Numbered from the stretch's first letter, positions 1-8,589 are shown. The stretch: 64,000 bases of DNA from SIG480 sp045636865 (GCA_045636865.1 JAZTYJ010000004.1:1-64000), one strand, 5' to 3'. The notes: generated by a model from the letters alone, not told the origin. Numbers and translations: made by a program.

Positions 1-1
1 G

Positions 2-976
2 TCATACTCTGTCGGTGAAGCTCGTCCGAGCCGCGGTCCGGGCCGTCGTGAAATCGGCCACGGTGCTCTTGCAGAACGTGCTCTTGAGCCGGTCATCCCG
101 AGTGAAGAAGAGTTCCCGTACAGCATCCGCCTTGTTTCAGAAGTTCTCTCATCTAACGGTTCAACTTCACAGGGCTCAATCTGCGGTTCAACTCTCGCAC
201 TTATGGATGCAGGTGTTCCGATTAAGGCTCCTGTTGCAGGTATCTCATGCGGTCTTGTTACAGACGAAGACAAGTGGCTCACATTTATCGACATCCAGGG
301 CGTAGAAGACTTCTACGGCGATATGGACTTCAAGGTTGCAGGTACAAAAGCAGGTATCACAGCTATCCAGATGGACCTCAAGACCGACGGTCTCACACCT
401 GAAATAATCCGTTCAGCACTCACAATTACCCGTGATGCAAGATATCAGATTCTCGATGAGATTATGCTTCCGTGCATTCCGGAGCCGAGAGCAGAGCTTT
501 CAAAGTATGCTCCGAAGATGCTCCATATGACAATTGATCCGGAAAAAATCCGCGACGTTATCGGTAAGGGCGGCAGCGTTATCCAGAAGATCGTTGCAGA
601 GACAGGCGCAAAGATCGACATCGATGATGACGGCAACGTCTACATCTCTGCTGTTGATTCGGAAGCTTGCAAGAATGCAAAGAAGGTTATCGAAACAATA
701 GTTTCAGATCCGGTTGTCGGCGAGCTTTACTACGGTAAGGTTGTCCGCATCATCCCGATCGGCGCATTCGTTGAAATCGCTCCGGGAAAAGACGGGATGG
801 TTCACATTTCAAAGCTTGAAAACCGCCGTGTAGAGAAGGTTGAAGATGTTCTCAACGTTGGCGATATGACATGGGTTAAGTTCATGGGTATCGACGATAA
901 GGGCAGAACAAACTTCTCGCGCAAGGATGCATACAACGACCTTGCAAAGAAGGAAGAAGCAAAGACAGAAGAATAA
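2..976 (+). CDS. pnp: Polyribonucleotide nucleotidyltransferase (PNPase), 5'-truncated
   Basis: Phosphorolytic 3'-5' exoribonuclease of RNA turnover. Only the last 324 residues lie in the window; the reading frame is open from base 2, so the start is upstream. Visible in order are the second RNase PH core with GPGRREIGHGALAERAL near the edge and GSTSQGSICGSTLALMDAG after it, a KH domain with the GxxG loop in IRDVIGKGGSVIQKI (about residues 175-235 of the fragment), and an S1 RNA-binding domain beginning GELYYGKVVRI that ends in NFSRKDAYNDL. The acidic C-terminal tail is short. A strong hairpin terminator follows. Identification is secure; only the missing N-terminal part cannot be checked. 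Confidence 0.97.
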   Translation, partial: SYSVGEARPSRGPGRREIGHGALAERALEPVIPSEEEFPYSIRLVSEVLSSNGSTSQGSICGSTLALMDAGVPIKAPVAGISCGLVTDEDKWLTFIDIQGVEDFYGDMDFKVAGTKAGITAIQMDLKTDGLTPEIIRSALTITRDARYQILDEIMLPCIPEPRAELSKYAPKMLHMTIDPEKIRDVIGKGGSVIQKIVAETGAKIDIDDDGNVYISAVDSEACKNAKKVIETIVSDPVVGELYYGKVVRIIPIGAFVEIAPGKDGMVHISKLENRRVEKVEDVLNVGDMTWVKFMGIDDKGRTNFSRKDAYNDLAKKEEAKTEE

Positions 977-990
977 GATAAATAGATAAA

Positions 991-1033
991 AAGCCTTTCG
1001 GAAATTCCGTGAAATTCCGAAAGGCTTTTTTTA
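991..1033. terminator. Bidirectional intrinsic terminator between pnp and nrdG
   Basis: A 13-bp perfect stem (arms 991-1003 and 1015-1027) is followed by a T-run on the + strand and flanked by an A-run that gives a T-run on the - strand. It can therefore end both pnp and the convergent nrdDG transcript. Confidence 0.9.
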
Positions 1034-1558
1034 TTCGTCCCAAAGGGTCAGCTCTCCGAGTGAGAGAGTTTTTTTAAGGTCAATTATTCGTTGATTTTCA
1101 GAGCCGCGAAAGCGGAGTGAGATATTCTTCAGCTCATCCACATATCTTCCGTCGACCAGAACATCGCATAGTGAGAGGATTTCGTCTGTTACCTCACACC
1201 GTCCGCGTGATGAGAGAGAATCATCTTTAAGCTCCTCAAAGGTAAATCCCGAAAAGAGCCATATGTCCTTTTGGGGAAAAGCTTCTTTAACTTTTTTGAG
1301 AAACGGAAGGAGAGTTTTTTGGCTTTCGGGCTCAAGCGGCTCACCGCCGAGAAGCGTAAGTCCGCGGATCTGCGGTGCCGAGAGAAGGGAGAGCAGCTGT
1401 GTCTCCACTTCTTCAGAAAACGGCTCGCCGTAACAAAAGTCCCACGTCTCCGGCTGAAAGCAGTTTTTGCATCGGTTGCGGCAACCCGAAACAAAGAGCG
1501 TAACCCGGACACCGATCCCGTTTGCTATGTCATTGTTTTTGATTACTGAATAATGCAT
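1031..1558 (-). CDS. nrdG: Anaerobic ribonucleotide reductase-activating protein (radical SAM)
   Basis: Radical-SAM activase that installs the glycyl radical on NrdD. The 175-residue product starts at ATG 1558, four bases past the nrdD stop, in place of a longer in-frame upstream start that would sit inside nrdD. The [4Fe-4S] cysteines are at residues 26, 30 and 33 in SGCRNRCKNCF, the Cx3Cx2C pattern. The SAM-contacting motif GLTLLGGEP follows. The order nrdD-nrdG with a 4-bp gap is the usual class III arrangement and implies one transcript and likely translational coupling, since no strong Shine-Dalgarno is seen. The length fits the family. The function applies only under anaerobic conditions, consistent with a strict anaerobe. 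Confidence 0.93.
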   Translation of the reverse strand: MHYSVIKNNDIANGIGVRVTLFVSGCRNRCKNCFQPETWDFCYGEPFSEEVETQLLSLLSAPQIRGLTLLGGEPLEPESQKTLLPFLKKVKEAFPQKDIWLFSGFTFEELKDDSLSSRGRCEVTDEILSLCDVLVDGRYVDELKNISLRFRGSENQRIIDLKKTLSLGELTLWDE

Positions 1559-1562
1559 GGCA

Positions 1563-3740
1563 TTAAAGGTGGAGAACTCTCTCTTTGATTTCCTGAGTTC
1601 TGCCCTGATTCCAGAACTGTGTTCCGATGTAACCGCAAGTGCGGCGCGCAACGTTCATTTTGTCCTGATTTGTGTTTCCGCATTTCGGGCATCTCCAGAC
1701 GAGCTTTCCGTCCTCTTCCTTAATCTCAATCTCACCGTCAAAACCGCAATCCTGGCAATAGTCACTCTTTGTGTTGAGCTCGGCATACATAATATTGTCG
1801 TATATAAACTTCATAAGCTCCAAAACTGCGTCGAGGTTGTGCTGCATATTCGGAACTTCAACATAGCTTATCGCGCCGCCGGGTGAGAGCGTCTGGAACT
1901 GCGCCTCAAAACGAAGCTTTTCAAACGCATCAATTTCCTCGGTAACGTGAACGTGATAGCTGTTTGTGATGTAGCCCTTATCCGTTATGCCCTCAATTAT
2001 GCCGAATCTGCGTTGGAGACACTTTGCAAATTTATATGTTGTGGACTCAATCGGAGTTCCGTAGATTGAAAAGTCAATGTGCTCCTGTGCTTTCCACTTT
2101 GCGGTTGCGGCATTTAAGTACTTCATAACGTCAAGCGCAAACGGTGTTGCAGACGGGTCGGTATGGCTCTTGCCGGTCATGTATTTTACACATTCATAAA
2201 GTCCCGCATATCCGAGGGATATGGTAGAGTATCCGCCATAGAGGAGAGAGTCAATCGGCTCGCCTTTTTTAAGACGCGCAAGTGCGCCATACTGCCAGAG
2301 AATCGGAGCAGCATCGGAGAGAGTGCCCTTTAAGCGGTTGTGGCGGCACATAAGTGCGCGATAGCAAAGGTCAAGCCGCTCGTCAAATATCTTCCAGAAT
2401 TTTTCAAGGTTACCGCCTGATGAGAGCGCGATGTCAACAAGGTTGATGGTAACAACACCCTGATTAAAGCGACCGTAATACTTCGGCTTTTCTGTTTCCG
2501 GATCAACATAAGGCGTGAGGAATGAACGGCAACCCATGCAGGTATAGCAGTTTCCGTTTCCGTTCTTGTCGACCTTGTCGCGGAGCATGATTTTTTCTGA
2601 AATATAGTCAGGCACCATTCTTTTTGCGGTGCATTTTGCAGAGAGCTTTGTGAGGTAGTAATACGGTGAATCGGGATGGATGTTTTCTTCTTCGAGAACG
2701 TAAATAAGCTTCGGAAAAGCGGGAGTAACCCAGATTCCGTCTTCGTTCTTGACACCCTGGTAGCGTTGTTCAAGTGTCTCTTCGATTATGAGCGCAAGGT
2801 CCTTTTTCTCCTGCTCGTTCTTCGCCTCTCCGAGATACATAAAGACAGTAACAAACGGAGCCTGGCCGTTGGTTGTAAGAAGAGTAACAACCTGATATTG
2901 AATCGTCTGAACGCCGCGGCGGACTTCCTCGCGCAGACGTTTTTCAACGATTTTGTCAAAAGCATCGGAAGAGAGTGTGATGCCTACGGATTCGTTTTCT
3001 TCGCGGAGGTCGCGACGGATTTTCTCACGGCTTACGTTTACAAACGGAGCAAGGTGTGCAAGCGAAATTGACTGACCGCCATACTGATTTGATGCAACCT
3101 GCGCGATTATCTGTGTTGCGATGTTGCAGGCGGTTGAGAAGCTGTGCGGACGCTCGATGAGAGTGCCCGTGATAACGGTTCCGTTCTGAAGCATATCCTC
3201 AAGGTTGACAAGGTCGCAGTTGTGCATATGCTGGGCAAAATAGTCGGAATCGTGGAAGTGGATTATGCCTTCATTGTGCGCCTCAACGATGTCCTCAGGG
3301 AGAAGAATGCGGTTTGTTATGTCGCGTGAGACCTCGCCTGCCATATAGTCGCGCTGGGTTGAGTTGATAACGGGGTTTTTGTTTGAGTTTTCCTGCTTTG
3401 CCTCCTCGTTGTTGCATTCGATAAGGCTTAAAATCTTGTCATCCGTCGTGTTTGACTGACGGACAAGAGTTCTTGTGTAGCGGTAAGTAATGTACGATTT
3501 TGCAACCTCAAACGCGCCGTGCGCCATAATTTGCTTTTCAACCATATCCTGAATTTCTTCAACGACGGGAGATCGTCCAAGCTTTTCGCACGAAAGAACA
3601 ACGCTCTCGGCGATTCTTTGAATCTGCATCGGCGTCATACGGTCGCGCTCGTCGACCGTCTCGTTTGCCTTGGTGATTGCTATTATGATTTTTGTTATGT
3701 CAAAAATGGCCTCAGAGCCGTCTCTTTTTATGATTTTCAT
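1563..3740 (-). CDS. nrdD: Anaerobic (class III) ribonucleoside-triphosphate reductase
   Basis: Reduces ribonucleoside triphosphates to dNTPs using a glycyl radical, without cobalamin or oxygen. The 725-residue product begins at ATG 3740 with AAAGGAGG seven to nine bases upstream, not at the longer in-frame start at 3776. An N-terminal ATP-cone (about residues 1-90, KRDGSEAIFDITKI) suggests dATP/ATP allosteric control. The C-terminal end has a zinc site of two CxxC pairs (CQDCG and CPKCG) and the glycyl-radical motif RRTCGYIG, with the radical glycine near residue 703. A sigma-A promoter overlapped by two NrdR-like boxes lies upstream. It is divergent from the cobalamin-riboswitch operon. Confidence 0.96.
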   Translation of the reverse strand: MKIIKRDGSEAIFDITKIIIAITKANETVDERDRMTPMQIQRIAESVVLSCEKLGRSPVVEEIQDMVEKQIMAHGAFEVAKSYITYRYTRTLVRQSNTTDDKILSLIECNNEEAKQENSNKNPVINSTQRDYMAGEVSRDITNRILLPEDIVEAHNEGIIHFHDSDYFAQHMHNCDLVNLEDMLQNGTVITGTLIERPHSFSTACNIATQIIAQVASNQYGGQSISLAHLAPFVNVSREKIRRDLREENESVGITLSSDAFDKIVEKRLREEVRRGVQTIQYQVVTLLTTNGQAPFVTVFMYLGEAKNEQEKKDLALIIEETLEQRYQGVKNEDGIWVTPAFPKLIYVLEEENIHPDSPYYYLTKLSAKCTAKRMVPDYISEKIMLRDKVDKNGNGNCYTCMGCRSFLTPYVDPETEKPKYYGRFNQGVVTINLVDIALSSGGNLEKFWKIFDERLDLCYRALMCRHNRLKGTLSDAAPILWQYGALARLKKGEPIDSLLYGGYSTISLGYAGLYECVKYMTGKSHTDPSATPFALDVMKYLNAATAKWKAQEHIDFSIYGTPIESTTYKFAKCLQRRFGIIEGITDKGYITNSYHVHVTEEIDAFEKLRFEAQFQTLSPGGAISYVEVPNMQHNLDAVLELMKFIYDNIMYAELNTKSDYCQDCGFDGEIEIKEEDGKLVWRCPKCGNTNQDKMNVARRTCGYIGTQFWNQGRTQEIKERVLHL

Positions 3741-3795
3741 AACTTTTGCCTCCTTTTGCGATAAAACAGAAAACAACTATATCTTGTGGTTTGAG

Positions 3796-3840
3796 TGTAA
3801 ATATATTAGCATATCTCGTATTTATTGTCAATATATTTTC
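3796..3840. promoter_or_regulatory. Pair of NrdR-like boxes over the nrdD promoter
   Basis: Two copies of the near-palindrome core AATATATT, each preceded by TGT plus one base on the + strand, lie at 3796-3808 and 3827-3837 with centres 30 bp apart. NrdR, the ATP-cone repressor of ribonucleotide reductase genes, binds paired boxes with such a core about three helical turns apart. One copy overlaps the -10 and the other abuts the -35, a plausible repression geometry. The flanks match the consensus only partly, so this is a prediction. No nrdR gene is in the window. Confidence 0.45.
3803..3831 (-). promoter_or_regulatory. Sigma-A promoter of nrdDG
   Basis: On the - strand, TTGACA (3826-3831), a 17-bp spacer and TAATAT (3803-3808), close to the vegetative consensus. 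The start point should fall near 3796, giving a leader of about 55 bases before nrdD. Confidence 0.8.
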
Positions 3841-3842
3841 TC

Positions 3843-3871
3843 TTGATTAAAAAAAATAAATGTGCTATAAT
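3843..3871 (+). promoter_or_regulatory. Sigma-A promoter of the cobalamin-riboswitch operon
   Basis: TTGATT (3843-3848), 17-bp spacer, TATAAT (3866-3871). Transcription should begin near 3878, just ahead of the riboswitch aptamer. The -35 is only 11 bp from the -35 of the divergent nrdD promoter. Confidence 0.8.
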
Positions 3872-3891
3872 TACGTAAAACCGAATATCTC

Positions 3892-4076
3892 ACACAGAGT
3901 GTCGGCCGCGGATGTATGGGCGCGGTCGGTGAAAAGGGAATCGGGTGAGAATCCCGGACGATACCAGTCGCTGTATGTGTTTTGTGTGCATCCGTCGGTG
4001 AAAGCCGGTCATTGGGAAACTGAGAAGGCAGGGTGTATGCGATAAAATTCGAGTCAGAAGACCTGCTTTGATGCTG
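3892..4076 (+). promoter_or_regulatory. Cobalamin (adenosylcobalamin-type) riboswitch aptamer
   Basis: The leader carries the conserved cobalamin aptamer blocks in order: GGTGAAAAGGGAA followed by CGGGTGAGAATCCCGG (about 3929-3958), the CCAGTCGCTGTA segment, GCCGGTCATTGGGAAACTGA around 4005-4025, and the 3' B12 box GAGTCAGAAGACCTGC at 4051-4066. The family binds coenzyme B12 derivatives and, in Gram-positive bacteria, usually switches off transcription when B12 is abundant. An intrinsic terminator at 4192-4226 supports transcriptional control. Exact P1 boundaries are approximate. Confidence 0.93.
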
Positions 4077-4191
4077 TTTTGCAAAGGCACATAGTGCAAG
4101 AAACAGTAGTTTCGACAGACGCTGAAAAAGGATCTTTTCAGGGTTTATTTCGTGTTGCCTGTCGGATTGTGAAAGGCACAGGAAAAGTCTG

Positions 4192-4226
4192 CTGTGGCAA
4201 TTTTTAAAATTGCCGCAGTTTTTTTA
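4192..4226 (+). terminator. Riboswitch-controlled intrinsic terminator
   Basis: Stem of about 13 bp (CTGTGGCAATTTT with AAAATTGCCGCAG, one G-T pair) followed by seven T residues, ending 28 bases before the ATG of the downstream gene. It is the expected off-state expression platform of the cobalamin aptamer. Confidence 0.85.
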
Positions 4227-4234
4227 TGCGGCAA
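4210..4234 (+). promoter_or_regulatory. Alternative hairpin using the terminator's 3' arm
   Basis: TTGCCGCA (4210-4217) can pair perfectly with TGCGGCAA (4227-4234) around a loop that contains the T-run. This is mutually exclusive with the terminator at 4192-4226 and ends four bases before the AAGGAGG ribosome-binding site at 4238-4244. It could act as an antiterminator. No folding calculation was done. Confidence 0.4.
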
Positions 4235-4254
4235 AAAAAGGAGGAAAACAAAAG

Positions 4255-7200
4255 ATGAAAAAGGTTTTAAGTTTGATTCTGATGCTTGCTTTGCTGCTTA
4301 ACGTTTCGGCATTCTCGGTTGGTGCAGAAACGGTGACAGGCGATGTTTTCGATGTCATAAGCGACGGCATTGCAACGTCAGAAAATTTATTGCAGGGAGA
4401 GCTTTCGAAACTGCATAATGACGGCGGCGTCGGATATGGGTTTGAGTGGTATATCATAGCACTTCTCCGCGCAGGTAAGGATATCGATGAGAATATACTC
4501 AATGAGTATTATCAGTCGGTGAGCGACAAGGCTGCAACGTGGACAGATGAAACGAAGCCGACAGATATCGAGCGAACGGCACTTGCGATTGCGGCTATGA
4601 AAAAGAATATAGCTGATGTCGGAGGCAAAGACCTTGCAAAACTCATTTATAACAGCCCAAAACTTTCTGACGGACCGAACGAGCTTGCATATGCGCTTCT
4701 TGCACTTGATGCATCAGGTGTTGAGATTCCTGAAAATGCTGTGTGGAGCAGAACAGATATCATATCGGAGCTTCTCGGTTTTCAGAATGCAGACGGAAGT
4801 TTTGCACTGGTTAAGAATGGAAGTGGCGATGTCGATATAACGGCTATGTGTCTGCAGGCCCTTGCACCTTATCGAGGAGAGACAGGTGTTGCACAGGTAA
4901 TTGATGACGGTGTTGCATTCCTGAAGGGAAAACTTTCAAATGAATTTGCCGTTTCTGATAACGCAAATTCAACTGCACAGGTTTTGCTCTCACTTGCAAC
5001 ACTCGGCATTGATGCAACCGATACTGAAAACGGATTTGGAGATTCAGACAAGAATATTATTACTGCGCTTGTGCAGTTTAAAAATCCGAACGGCAGCGGA
5101 TATGTTTACGGCGAAAACGTAAGCGCAATGGCGACCGTACAGGTAATGCAGGCATACGATGCATACAGAAAAGCCTTTAAGGAAGGCGTTTCATATTGGG
5201 ATTTCAAAACCGAAGGCGCAAAGTATGATGACACGACGTCGGACGAAGAATCGGGTGATGAAGCCGGCGGCAAGGCAGAGGATGCTGTTGTATATGTAAC
5301 AATAGCAAGTGATGGAGATATAGTTGCGGGCAAGGACGGAAAAAGCGTAGCACAGGTACCCGTAACAGTAAGTGATAAGGATGAAGACGGACATCTCACG
5401 GTAGATGAAGTTCTGTATGCAACACATGAAGTGCATTACGAGGGCGGTGCAGAACAAGGGTACGTACCTGCCGAAACAACATTCGGTTTGTCAATCATTA
5501 CCCTGTGGGGACACGGTGATTTTGAAAATCCGACATCTGCAGGATACTGGAAGAATGATGCAAGCTGCTGGAGCCTTAAAGACGAAGTTGAAGAAGGAGA
5601 TTTTATCACAGCCTTCAACTATTACGATGCGCAAGGCTGGAGTGATGCGTATTCATATTTTTCAAATAATGAAGTGAGCGTAGAAGCGGGAGAGAGGGCT
5701 TCTCTTGAGCTTAAATACAGCGGATATGACGAGTTCTGGAATCCGGTCAGCTTTGCGTGCGCCGGTGCAAAGATAAAGTTCGTTAATTGCGAAAACGCAC
5801 CCGTCGGTGAGTTTGTCACAGATGAAGAAGGAAAAGTAAGCATAGCATTTTCTGAAGATGCACAGGCAGGAGAATACTTTGCGGTAGCATACAAAGACGA
5901 CAAAAGTATAGTTCCGTCTGTTTGCAGGATAACAGTTACCTCTGCGAATCAGGGTGGAGGTGCAGGAGGAAACTCAACAGACAAAATTACTGCATATATA
6001 AAGGTTTACGACCCGAAAGGGCAGACTTATTTGCAAAAGAAATCATTTTCCGTGGAAAAGGGAACAAATGCATATGAGCTTCTTTGCAAAACAGGTTTAA
6101 AAATTGAAACCGAAAACACAGCATATGGAATCTACATAAAGTCAATCGAGGGACTTGGAGAGTTTGATGAAGGTCAGAAGAGCGGATGGATGTACTCCGT
6201 AAATGGAGAATTTCCTGACTATTCACTTGATTCATATAAACTCGCATCGGGAGATTTCGTAGAACTGATTTACACAAGAGCATACGGCACGGATATTGGC
6301 GGACCCGCACTCAAGGCAGAGAAAACTCCGGAAAAGGAGATTGAACAGGATGAGGAAAAGGATGAAGAACCTGTAACAGAAGGCATCAACGGCTTTGCTG
6401 ATGTCAGTGAGTCCGACTGGTATTATGACTCTGTGAACTTTGTCAGCGAAAACAATCTTATGAAAGGAACCGATAAAGGATTCGAGCCGCAGAGCAAAAT
6501 GACGCGTGCAATGTTGGTTACGGTTCTCTGGAGGCTTGAAAACGAACCGAAAGCAGAAAAAACTCACAAGTTTTATGATGTTAAATCGGGTGAATGGTAC
6601 AGCGATGCACTTAACTGGGCACACAGCGAAAAGATTGTTTCGGGAATCAGCGACACTCTCTTTGGAACGAATTCGGACATCACCCGCGAGCAGCTTGTAA
6701 CCATTCTGTACCGATATGCAAAGAAAAACGGAGAGGTTATTGAAAGCAAAAACAGCTTATCTGCATATAAAGACTCATCTGAGGTTTCTGCATATGCTAC
6801 AGAGGCAATGTCGTGGGCAATCTCGGCGGGAATCATTAACGGAGTAACAAAGGAAACTCTTGCACCTAAGAATACTGCAACTCGCGCAGAGGTCGCAACA
6901 ATTCTCATGCGTTTTTGTGAGGGACCAAAAGATGAAACGGTCACCGGCGGAGAGGTGTCTCTGTCAAGTGCCGTTTTGCAAACGGCAAACTACCTGATGG
7001 AGAATGTAAAGAATCCGCAGATTTCATCCATCGGCGGAGAATGGAGCGTAATAGGTCTTGCAAGAAGCGGGATCACTGTGCCTTCGGATTATTTTGATAC
7101 GTATTATTCAAATGTTGAGGAGTTTGTGCGCCTGAAAGACGGTGTGTTGCACTCAAAAAAATATACCGAATACTCAAGAGTTATTATTGCACTTTCTGCA

Positions 7201-7815
7201 ATCGGAAAGAATGCTGAAAGTGTAGCGGGATACAATCTCGTTGCTCCGATTTGTGATTATGAAAAAACCGTGTGGCAGGGAATTAACGGTGCAGTCTGGG
7301 CACTTATTGCGCTGGATAGCGGAGACTACGGAACAGAAGAAATACGCAAAGAGTATATTTCACACATTATGGAAAGGGAGAAAAAAGACGGAGGCTGGTC
7401 TCTTTCCGATGATGAAAAGTACCCCGATGCCGATATAACAGCAATGGTGCTTCTGGCTCTTTCAAATTACCGTGAAAGAGAAGATGTAAAAGCTGCAATA
7501 GAGCGCGGTGTTAAAGTTCTTTCAGAGCTTCAGAACGATGACGGGGGATATATCTTCGACGGAAAAAGAAATTCGGAAACCGCGGCACAGGTGCTCACCG
7601 CGATTTCTACTCTCGGAATATCGTATGAAGACTTGCGATTTGTTAAAAACGGAAAATCGTTGCTTGATAATGTTCTCTCGTTCAGACTTCCTGACGGAAG
7701 CTTTATGCATACGGACGAATCAAATATGATGGCAACCGAGCAATGCTTTTATGCTCTCGTCGCCGCAGAGCGGTCAGAAAAACAGAAAACACCCATTTTT
7801 GATATGAGTGCCTGA
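4255..7815 (+). CDS. Surface-anchored transcobalamin-like B12-binding protein (alpha-toroid, DUF4430, SLH)
   Basis: Predicted cell-surface cobalamin capture protein of 1186 residues. ATG 4255 is chosen for AAGGAGG at 4238-4244. A signal peptide (residues 1-24, cut near VGA/ET) precedes an alpha/alpha-toroid region (about 28-310) with prenyltransferase-like QNADGSF-type repeats. An acidic linker and beta-rich segment (about 322-575) follow, then a DUF4430 domain (576-677, with YELLCKTG and SGWMYSVNGEFPDY), three S-layer homology repeats (about 713-889) and a second toroid region (890-1186, with KKDGGWSL, QNDDGGYIF, LPDGSF). Human intrinsic factor and transcobalamin pair an alpha6/alpha6 toroid with a DUF4430-type beta-domain to hold B12. 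The cobalamin riboswitch immediately upstream makes the same ligand likely here. SLH repeats should bind cell-wall polymers. B12 binding itself is inference. Confidence 0.85.
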   Translation: MKKVLSLILMLALLLNVSAFSVGAETVTGDVFDVISDGIATSENLLQGELSKLHNDGGVGYGFEWYIIALLRAGKDIDENILNEYYQSVSDKAATWTDETKPTDIERTALAIAAMKKNIADVGGKDLAKLIYNSPKLSDGPNELAYALLALDASGVEIPENAVWSRTDIISELLGFQNADGSFALVKNGSGDVDITAMCLQALAPYRGETGVAQVIDDGVAFLKGKLSNEFAVSDNANSTAQVLLSLATLGIDATDTENGFGDSDKNIITALVQFKNPNGSGYVYGENVSAMATVQVMQAYDAYRKAFKEGVSYWDFKTEGAKYDDTTSDEESGDEAGGKAEDAVVYVTIASDGDIVAGKDGKSVAQVPVTVSDKDEDGHLTVDEVLYATHEVHYEGGAEQGYVPAETTFGLSIITLWGHGDFENPTSAGYWKNDASCWSLKDEVEEGDFITAFNYYDAQGWSDAYSYFSNNEVSVEAGERASLELKYSGYDEFWNPVSFACAGAKIKFVNCENAPVGEFVTDEEGKVSIAFSEDAQAGEYFAVAYKDDKSIVPSVCRITVTSANQGGGAGGNSTDKITAYIKVYDPKGQTYLQKKSFSVEKGTNAYELLCKTGLKIETENTAYGIYIKSIEGLGEFDEGQKSGWMYSVNGEFPDYSLDSYKLASGDFVELIYTRAYGTDIGGPALKAEKTPEKEIEQDEEKDEEPVTEGINGFADVSESDWYYDSVNFVSENNLMKGTDKGFEPQSKMTRAMLVTVLWRLENEPKAEKTHKFYDVKSGEWYSDALNWAHSEKIVSGISDTLFGTNSDITREQLVTILYRYAKKNGEVIESKNSLSAYKDSSEVSAYATEAMSWAISAGIINGVTKETLAPKNTATRAEVATILMRFCEGPKDETVTGGEVSLSSAVLQTANYLMENVKNPQISSIGGEWSVIGLARSGITVPSDYFDTYYSNVEEFVRLKDGVLHSKKYTEYSRVIIALSAIGKNAESVAGYNLVAPICDYEKTVWQGINGAVWALIALDSGDYGTEEIRKEYISHIMEREKKDGGWSLSDDEKYPDADITAMVLLALSNYREREDVKAAIERGVKVLSELQNDDGGYIFDGKRNSETAAQVLTAISTLGISYEDLRFVKNGKSLLDNVLSFRLPDGSFMHTDESNMMATEQCFYALVAAERSEKQKTPIFDMSA

Positions 7816-7856
7816 AGGTATGACAAATATCAAGAAAAACAAGGCGGTAAAAAGGC

Positions 7857-8543
7857 ATGAGAGGTTTTAAAGGTAAAGAAAAAATCATCGCTGTACTTTG
7901 CGCCATTTGTTTAATTTGTGTAATTTTTGGCGGTTGCACAAATAATGAAACAGAAAAGGCTTTGCCTGATACGTCTTCGCAATATGGCGCTGTAAGCGTT
8001 GAAACTGAAACGGGTGCTTTTGCGGAGACGGAAGCCGGTACAGACGAAGTTTCAAAATCAAGTCCGGCAGAGGAAATAAAAAAAGAAGAACCGCAGAAGA
8101 GGGGAGAACGTGAGCCGGAAAAAGAAGAGGCGGACGTTGAGGAGCTTAAGTGCACTCTTTCGGTTGACTGCTCAAAGGCTGTTTTGGAATTGGGAGAGAA
8201 AAGTTCCTTTCTGCCCGAAGACGGCAAGCTTTTCAAAGAGACAGAGGTCTCGTTTTCTGAAGGCGAAAGTGTTTTTGATGTACTTCTGCGCGAAATGAGA
8301 AAAAGCGGGATACACCTTGAATTTGTGGATGTTCCGCTTTATAACAGTGTATATATTGAAGGGATAGGAAATTTGTATGAATTTGATTGCGGAGAGCTTT
8401 CCGGCTGGACGTACAGAGTAAACGGAGTGTTTCCAAACTGCGGAGCTTCAGTATACAAATTGCAAAACGGCGACTGCGTTGAATGGATATATACCTGTGA
8501 TCTCGGACGAGATATCGGCGATGAAAATTCTGTGAGAAACTGA
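7857..8543 (+). CDS. DUF4430 (transcobalamin-like) lipoprotein
   Basis: A 228-residue predicted membrane-anchored lipoprotein. A hydrophobic signal ends in the lipobox VIFGGC (Cys about residue 27), followed by an acidic, Glu/Thr-rich low-complexity linker (about 30-95) and one DUF4430 domain (about 98-220) with ESVFDVLLREM and SGWTYRVNGVFPN. It lies 41 bases after the SLH protein with no terminator between, so it shares the cobalamin-riboswitch transcript. The likely role is B12 handling at the membrane, perhaps taking ligand from the wall-anchored protein and passing it to a transporter not found in this window. It resembles the lipoprotein at 21070-21531. Function is inferred from domain and regulation. 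Confidence 0.8.
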   Translation: MRGFKGKEKIIAVLCAICLICVIFGGCTNNETEKALPDTSSQYGAVSVETETGAFAETEAGTDEVSKSSPAEEIKKEEPQKRGEREPEKEEADVEELKCTLSVDCSKAVLELGEKSSFLPEDGKLFKETEVSFSEGESVFDVLLREMRKSGIHLEFVDVPLYNSVYIEGIGNLYEFDCGELSGWTYRVNGVFPNCGASVYKLQNGDCVEWIYTCDLGRDIGDENSVRN

Positions 8544-8589
8544 ATAAAACAGATTGAGCTTTGAGGAATTGTCAGAAAATTATATATAC

